DNA of 9,124 bases, taken from Thiobacter sp964445085 (GTDB lineage: Bacteria > Pseudomonadota > Gammaproteobacteria > Burkholderiales > Thiobacteraceae). The translations under genes and the position numbers were made by a program. Of the stretch, positions 6,844-9,124 are shown piece by piece (the stretch's first letter is position 1; every line of letters begins with the position of its first letter). Under the pieces are notes generated by a model. It worked only from the letters and a program-made list of their open reading frames with translations. It was not told the origin of the DNA and ran no database searches. The stretch lies in NCBI GenBank assembly GCA_964445085.1, contig CAYUJV010000113.1:1-9124 (forward strand), in the 5' to 3' direction.

Positions 6844-7179
6844 TTACTTCTTCTCGGGCTTCTTGCCGCCGCACTTGCCCTCGCCGCACTTGCCTTCGGG
6901 CATCTTCTTGTCGGTGGCCTTCATGTTGTCCTTGCTCTTCTCGGACATGTCGCCGCACTTGCCTTCTTTCGCCTTGCCGGCCTGGGCCTGGGTGCCGCCG
7001 CACTTGCCCTCCTTGGCCTTGCCGTCCTTGGCTAGGTCGGCATCGGCCAGCAGGTAGCCGCTTTTCAGCGCCTGCATGCCAAAGGGGTTCCCTGCGGCCC
7101 TGGCCGCCGGTGCAACCGCCAGGGACACGGCGAAGGCGGAACCGATGGCGAGGGAGAGGGCAGTTTTCTTGCTGTTCAT
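6844..7179 (-). CDS. hvfA: HvfA/bufferin-type RiPP precursor with four EGKCG motifs
   Basis: A 111-residue precursor. Residues 1-28 form a Sec-type signal peptide (MNSKKTALSL, a hydrophobic core, then APAARA before AGNPF). The segment NPFGMQALKSGYLLADADL follows, typical of HvfA. The Lys/Gly-rich C-terminal half carries EGKCG at residues 57-61, 72-76, 95-99 and 100-104; the last two are directly joined. The only four cysteines are in these motifs, so they are the expected modification sites. In the H. influenzae relative, EGKCG cysteines become copper-binding heterocycles and the peptide is exported. The ATG at 7179 is fixed by GAGGAG with 5-nt spacing. A longer in-frame reading to 7266 is rejected because it puts residues before the signal peptide and overlaps the anti-sigma stop. 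The gene lies upstream of hvfB and hvfC, as expected for the operon. High Lys content and low complexity differ from the neighbours. Confidence 0.93.
   Translation of the reverse strand: MNSKKTALSLAIGSAFAVSLAVAPAARAAGNPFGMQALKSGYLLADADLAKDGKAKEGKCGGTQAQAGKAKEGKCGDMSEKSKDNMKATDKKMPEGKCGEGKCGGKKPEKK
6868..7011 (-). repeat. Four 15-base EGKCG-coding repeats inside hvfA
   Basis: The motif-coding units lie at 7011-6997, 6966-6952, 6897-6883 and 6882-6868 on the minus strand. They differ only at silent positions (for example GAG or GAA for Glu). Spacing is irregular except for the last two, which are a direct tandem, suggesting duplication of one modification site. Confidence 0.9.
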
Positions 7180-7262
7180 GGTGACTCCTCGAGTGTGATG
7201 TTTGAAGACAGATGCGTTCGATACCAGTGAAACCCCCCATTGGGCGCCGTCGCGGCCGGGAT
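7180..7262 (-). promoter_or_regulatory. hvfA 5' region: ribosome site and probable ECF-controlled promoter
   Basis: This 83-bp gap between the anti-sigma stop and the hvfA ATG holds a strong ribosome site (GAGGAG, 7190-7185). Upstream is the run GGTTTCACTGGTATCGAACG and a small imperfect palindrome CCCATTGGG (plus strand, 7236-7244). No convincing sigma-70 promoter was seen. If hvfA has its own promoter it may be read by the neighbouring ECF sigma, but no -35/-10 pair can be assigned with confidence. Read-through from the sigma gene is also possible. Confidence 0.3.
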
Positions 7263-7529
7263 TCATTCCCGCGGATCCTGCTGCCGCGTCGCCAGTTCCT
7301 TCAGGATGCGTGCCTTCGCGTCGGGGCCAAGCCCTTCACGGTCGGCTCCCAGCCGGTCGGATGCGCCGGCCTGTCGGCATGCCTCGCGGATCAGGCGCAA
7401 CTGCCGCGAAAAGCGCCGGCAGTTGTCGCAGATCAGCAAATGCAGCCGCAGTCCGAAACGCTCGGCGAAGCTCAAGCGCCGGTCCTGGGCCTGGGATTGC
7501 AGACGGCTGGCGTCCTTGCATGTCAGCAA
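7263..7529 (-). CDS. Small soluble zinc-binding anti-sigma factor (ZAS type)
   Basis: An 88-residue protein with the ZAS zinc-site pattern C4-x25-H30-x3-C34-x2-C37 (TCKDASRL, then LRLHLLICDNCRRF), plus one more Cys at 51. It should bind and hold the sigma factor encoded just upstream. No membrane segment is present, so it acts in the cytoplasm, and the zinc-cysteine cluster is a plausible redox or metal sensor. The start is TTG at 7529, chosen because TAGGAG (7541-7536) sits 6 nt before it and overlaps the sigma stop codon TAG; no in-frame ATG gives the first zinc Cys. Only 9 nt separate the two genes, so the pair is translationally coupled. The assignment rests on the motif, size and position; the signal is unknown. 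Confidence 0.87.
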   Translation of the reverse strand: MLTCKDASRLQSQAQDRRLSFAERFGLRLHLLICDNCRRFSRQLRLIREACRQAGASDRLGADREGLGPDAKARILKELATRQQDPRE

Positions 7530-7535
7530 TTTCTT

Positions 7536-7541
7536 CTCCTA
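7536..7541 (-). promoter_or_regulatory. Ribosome site overlapping the sigma stop codon
   Basis: TAGGAG on the minus strand contains the sigma-factor stop TAG and the Shine-Dalgarno core AGGAG, with AAGAAA between it and the TTG of the anti-sigma gene. This decides the TTG start and ties anti-sigma synthesis to termination on the sigma gene. Confidence 0.8.
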
Positions 7542-8126
7542 CGCCGACCGACCGCCCCAGCGGGTTTCCAGGCATTGCTGCAAGCCCAAACGGGCGCGAT
7601 GCAGCATCACCCAGCAGTTGGTCGAGCTGATATTGAGTTCCTTACAAATTGCCTCGGTGGAGAATCCGTCCAGCTCGCGCAGGTGGAACGCCCGGGCCTG
7701 CACCGGGGACAGGGCCTCCAGGCAGGCGATGAAGGCCTCCCAGAAGCGCTGCTGCTCGAGGCTGGACTCGGGGTCGCCCCAGCTCTGCACCGGGCTGGTC
7801 CAATGCCCGGTCGCGTCGAACAGCGCCTGCTCCAGCATGGCCAGCTCCGTTTCCGGATCGTCGGTGTGGGCGGAAAAGGACGGTTCCCGGGCCTGGCGGC
7901 GAAAGCTGTCGAGTATCTTGTGCTTGAGGATCCCGGTGAGCCAGGTGCGCACCGAGGACTGGCCGGAAAACCGTTCCCACGCACCCAGCGCCGCGAGCAG
8001 GGTCTCCTGCACCGCATCCTCCGCCGCGGCCTCGTTGCGCAGCTGCAGCAGCGCATAGCGGAAGAGGTAGTCGCCGTGGTCGGCAAGCCAGACTTCGGGA
8101 TTCGCAGTGGCGGGACGGGCGGGCAT
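7539..8126 (-). CDS. ECF-type RNA polymerase sigma factor
   Basis: A 195-residue sigma-70 family protein with only regions 2 and 4, the ECF architecture. Region 2 spans about 13-82: YLFRYALLQLRNEAAAEDAVQETLLAAL, then WLTGILKHKILDSFRR for -10 recognition. A linker with acidic and Ser-rich residues (83-122) precedes region 4 (about 125-187): LSPVQARAFHLRELDGFSTEAI, then ELNISSTNCWVMLHRARLGLQQCL. The TNCWVMLHRAR helix replaces the more common TVKSRLHRAR form. It should direct polymerase to its own target promoters, probably the hvf genes. The ATG at 8126 is the last in-frame start before region 2. It lacks a ribosome site, which fits the near-leaderless promoter just upstream. The upstream reading to 8246 is rejected because it crosses that promoter. 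Four cysteines (135, 161, 171, 185) are notable for this small protein. Confidence 0.92.
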   Translation of the reverse strand: MPARPATANPEVWLADHGDYLFRYALLQLRNEAAAEDAVQETLLAALGAWERFSGQSSVRTWLTGILKHKILDSFRRQAREPSFSAHTDDPETELAMLEQALFDATGHWTSPVQSWGDPESSLEQQRFWEAFIACLEALSPVQARAFHLRELDGFSTEAICKELNISSTNCWVMLHRARLGLQQCLETRWGGRSA

Positions 8127-8136
8127 GGGAACCGGC

Positions 8137-8165
8137 AATCTACGGCTTTTGGCCAGTGGTGACAA
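8137..8165 (-). promoter_or_regulatory. Sigma-70-type promoter of the sigma-factor gene
   Basis: On the minus strand, TTGTCA (8165-8160, 5 of 6 to consensus) and TAGATT (8142-8137, 4 of 6) are separated by exactly 17 bp. The transcript would start near 8130, leaving only about 3-5 nt before the ATG at 8126, so the mRNA would be almost leaderless. This agrees with the absence of a ribosome site. Confidence 0.55.
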
Positions 8166-8167
8166 CC

Positions 8168-8184
8168 GGCGCCCCCGGGGCGCC
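8168..8184. repeat. Perfect 8-bp inverted repeat between divergent promoters
   Basis: GGCGCCCC (8168-8175) and GGGGCGCC (8177-8184) are perfect inverted arms with one base between. The site begins 2 bp from the -35 box of the sigma-gene promoter and touches the -35 box of the heat-shock promoter on the other strand. It could be an operator for both, or a GC-rich coincidence. Confidence 0.6.
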
Positions 8185-8214
8185 CTTGAAAATGTTCCGC
8201 CGTCGCCCATATCT
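8183..8214 (+). promoter_or_regulatory. Sigma-32 (RpoH) heat-shock promoter of hsp20
   Basis: CCCTTGAAA (8183-8191) and CCCATAT (8206-8212) match the sigma-32 consensus (CTTGAAA, 11-15 bp, CCCATNT) with a 14-bp spacer. The transcript should start around 8219-8222, giving a leader of about 40 nt to the gene. Together with the small heat-shock protein downstream, this is strong evidence of heat-shock control. Confidence 0.88.
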
Positions 8215-8263
8215 AATGCACACGGCAATCCGTGCCGAGTCTTCAACGAACAAGGAGGTCATG

Positions 8264-8695
8264 ATGGCAAATTTGACGCGTTACGATCCGTTCGACGTCG
8301 ACAGAGTGTTCGATGATTTCTTCAAGGGTTTCCTGGTGCGGCCGATGCGCATGGAAGGCATGCCGAGGGCGCCGGAGATCAAGATGGACGTGCACGAGAG
8401 CGACAAGAGCTACACGGTCAAGGCGGAAATCCCCGGCGTGAAGAAGGAGGACATCCAGGTTTCCATCGATGGCAACACGGTGTCCATCAGCGCCGAGGTG
8501 AAGAAGGAATCGGAACAGAAGGAAGGCGAGAAGGTCATCCGCTCCGAGCGCTACTACGGCCAGGTGGCGCGCAGCTTCAGTCTCGCCTCGGACATCGACG
8601 AGGGCGGCGCCCAGGCCAAGTACACCGACGGTGTGCTGGAGCTGACCCTGCCGAAGAAGGCTGCGGCAAGTGCCAAGCGCCTGACCATCAGCTAG
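8264..8695 (+). CDS. Small heat-shock protein, Hsp20/alpha-crystallin family
   Basis: A 143-residue ATP-independent holdase chaperone that binds unfolding proteins in the cytoplasm as oligomers. The N-terminal arm is MANLTRYDPFDVDRVFDDFF. The alpha-crystallin domain runs from about PEIKMDVHESDKSYTVKAEIPGV (37-59) through GNTVSISAEVKKE (70-82) and ERYYGQVARSFSL (95-107) to the signature AxxxGVLxLxLPK (118-131). The C-terminal LTI (140-142) is an IXI-type anchor for oligomer assembly. AAGGAGG (8252-8258) lies 2 nt before the ATG at 8261 and 5 nt before the ATG at 8264; the second is preferred. It is controlled by the sigma-32 promoter upstream and ends at its own terminator, so it is a single-gene unit. 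Its link to the divergent RiPP operon is positional only. Confidence 0.95.
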   Translation: MANLTRYDPFDVDRVFDDFFKGFLVRPMRMEGMPRAPEIKMDVHESDKSYTVKAEIPGVKKEDIQVSIDGNTVSISAEVKKESEQKEGEKVIRSERYYGQVARSFSLASDIDEGGAQAKYTDGVLELTLPKKAAASAKRLTIS

Positions 8696-8713
8696 GCGGC
8701 GCGTCGGCCCATG

Positions 8714-8755
8714 GAAAAAGGCGGCCCGGGACGGCGGTTCCGGCCCGCCTTTTTT
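8714..8755 (+). terminator. Rho-independent terminator after hsp20
   Basis: AAAAAGGCGG and a CCGGG extension pair with CCGGCCCGCCTTTTTT around an 8-nt or so loop, with one bulge, ending in six T residues. It lies 18 nt after the hsp20 stop. The A-run on the other side could make it work in both directions, but no minus-strand gene ends here. Confidence 0.88.
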
Positions 8756-8773
8756 GTTGCTTCCCGCGCGTTG

Positions 8774-8779
8774 TAAAAT
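8774..8779 (+). promoter_or_regulatory. Candidate -10 box for argB
   Basis: TAAAAT (5 of 6 to TATAAT) lies 36 nt upstream of the argB ATG, just after the terminator. The region 17 bp further upstream is the terminator T-run (TTTTTG), a poor -35. Since the terminator isolates argB from hsp20, a promoter is expected here. Confidence 0.4.
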
Positions 8780-8814
8780 GGCGCCCATCTCACAGTCCTA
8801 GCCAAAGGAAAGCG

Positions 8815-9124
8815 ATGTCCACCCCCGCCGCCGTCAAGGCCGAACTGCTGTCCGAAGCGCTGCCGTTCATCCAGAACTTCTTCGACAAGACCATCGTCAT
8901 CAAGTATGGCGGCAACGCCATGACCGAGGAGCGGCTGAAGGAGAGCTTCGCCCGCGACGTGGTGCTGCTGAAGCTGGTGGGCATGAACCCGGTGATCGTG
9001 CATGGCGGCGGACCCCAGATCGGCGACATGCTCAAGCGCGTGGGCAAGCAGAGCGAATTCATCCAGGGCATGCGCGTCACCGACGCCGAGACCATGGACA
9101 TCGTGGAGATGGTGCTGGGCGGGC
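8815..9124 (+). CDS. argB: Acetylglutamate kinase, N-terminal part
   Basis: The first 103 residues of N-acetyl-L-glutamate kinase, which phosphorylates N-acetylglutamate with ATP in the second step of arginine biosynthesis in the cytoplasm. Visible family landmarks: IVIKYGGNAM (27-36) with the catalytic Lys30 and glycine loop, the helix ESFARDVVLLKLVG (43-56), the substrate/nucleotide loop VIVHGGGPQI (60-69) and the downstream GMRVTD (85-90). The start has an AAAGGAA ribosome site 4-5 nt upstream of ATG 8815. The gene continues past the right edge. It lies behind the hsp20 terminator, so it is a separate unit. No oddities are seen. Confidence 0.96.
   Translation, partial: MSTPAAVKAELLSEALPFIQNFFDKTIVIKYGGNAMTEERLKESFARDVVLLKLVGMNPVIVHGGGPQIGDMLKRVGKQSEFIQGMRVTDAETMDIVEMVLGG

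Noticed and set aside
5923..7035. A 370-codon plus-strand open frame opposite hvfB and hvfA
   Set aside because: It is the mirror of conserved MNIO coding sequence, with Val/Asp/His-rich composition and a Leu/Ala-rich tail created by the complement of the Lys/Gly-rich precursor.
6844..7179. hvfA as a metallothionein or a repeat-rich structural peptide
   Set aside because: The signal peptide, the NPFGMQAL segment, the EGKCG pattern and the adjacent MNIO and DUF2063 genes fit the HvfA precursor family much better.
7180..7266. Longer start for hvfA at 7266
   Set aside because: The 29 extra residues would precede a signal peptide and overlap the anti-sigma stop; a strong ribosome site supports 7179.
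7212..8162. Plus-strand open frames (316 and 272 codons) opposite the sigma and anti-sigma genes
   Set aside because: They are antisense to clear ECF regions 2 and 4 and to the zinc motif, and lack a plausible ribosome site.
8156..8263. N-terminal extension of Hsp20 upstream of 8261
   Set aside because: It would begin before the sigma-32 promoter and its transcript start; the AAGGAGG site fixes the start at 8261/8264.

Overview
The window is GC-rich bacterial DNA from a proteobacterium, most likely a betaproteobacterium. I base this on the high-GC codon style, the gene families present, and a textbook proteobacterial heat-shock promoter; the genus cannot be fixed from the sequence. It holds ten complete or nearly complete genes and two genes cut by the window edges. 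No tRNA, rRNA, CRISPR array, insertion sequence or attachment site is visible. No stretch over 300 bases lacks a gene. There is one run of 113 undetermined bases (1687-1799).

Layout. (a) 1-1213, minus strand: a PfkB-family sugar/nucleoside kinase followed by the start of a glycine-zipper lipoprotein. (b) 1338-2183, plus strand: a zinc-dependent phospholipase C-like exported protein, interrupted by the N run. (c) 2128-5146, minus strand: a three-gene unit of GT4 glycosyltransferase, PAP2-type phosphatase and GT4 glycosyltransferase. It faces the phospholipase-like gene tail to tail with a 56-base overlap. The set suggests glycolipid synthesis or membrane-lipid remodelling. Three 11-bp-spaced direct repeats of PhoB-box type lie just upstream of the unit. 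(d) 5226-8126, minus strand: ECF sigma factor, small soluble zinc-binding anti-sigma factor, HvfA/bufferin-type precursor peptide with four EGKCG motifs, MNIO (DUF692) enzyme HvfB/BufB and its partner HvfC/BufC (DUF2063). (e) 8183-8755, plus strand: a small heat-shock protein with a near-perfect sigma-32 promoter and a rho-independent terminator. (f) 8815-9124, plus strand: the 5' part of argB.

The most interesting block is (d), a compact RiPP (ribosomally made, post-translationally modified peptide) operon. The HvfB/HvfC pair is expected to convert the cysteines of the EGKCG motifs in an exported precursor into copper-binding heterocycles. Expression is probably controlled by the adjacent sigma/anti-sigma pair, whose anti-sigma is cytoplasmic with a complete C-H-C-C zinc site and so is a likely metal or redox switch. 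The sigma gene and the heat-shock gene diverge from a 137-bp region in which a perfect 8-bp inverted repeat sits between the two promoters.
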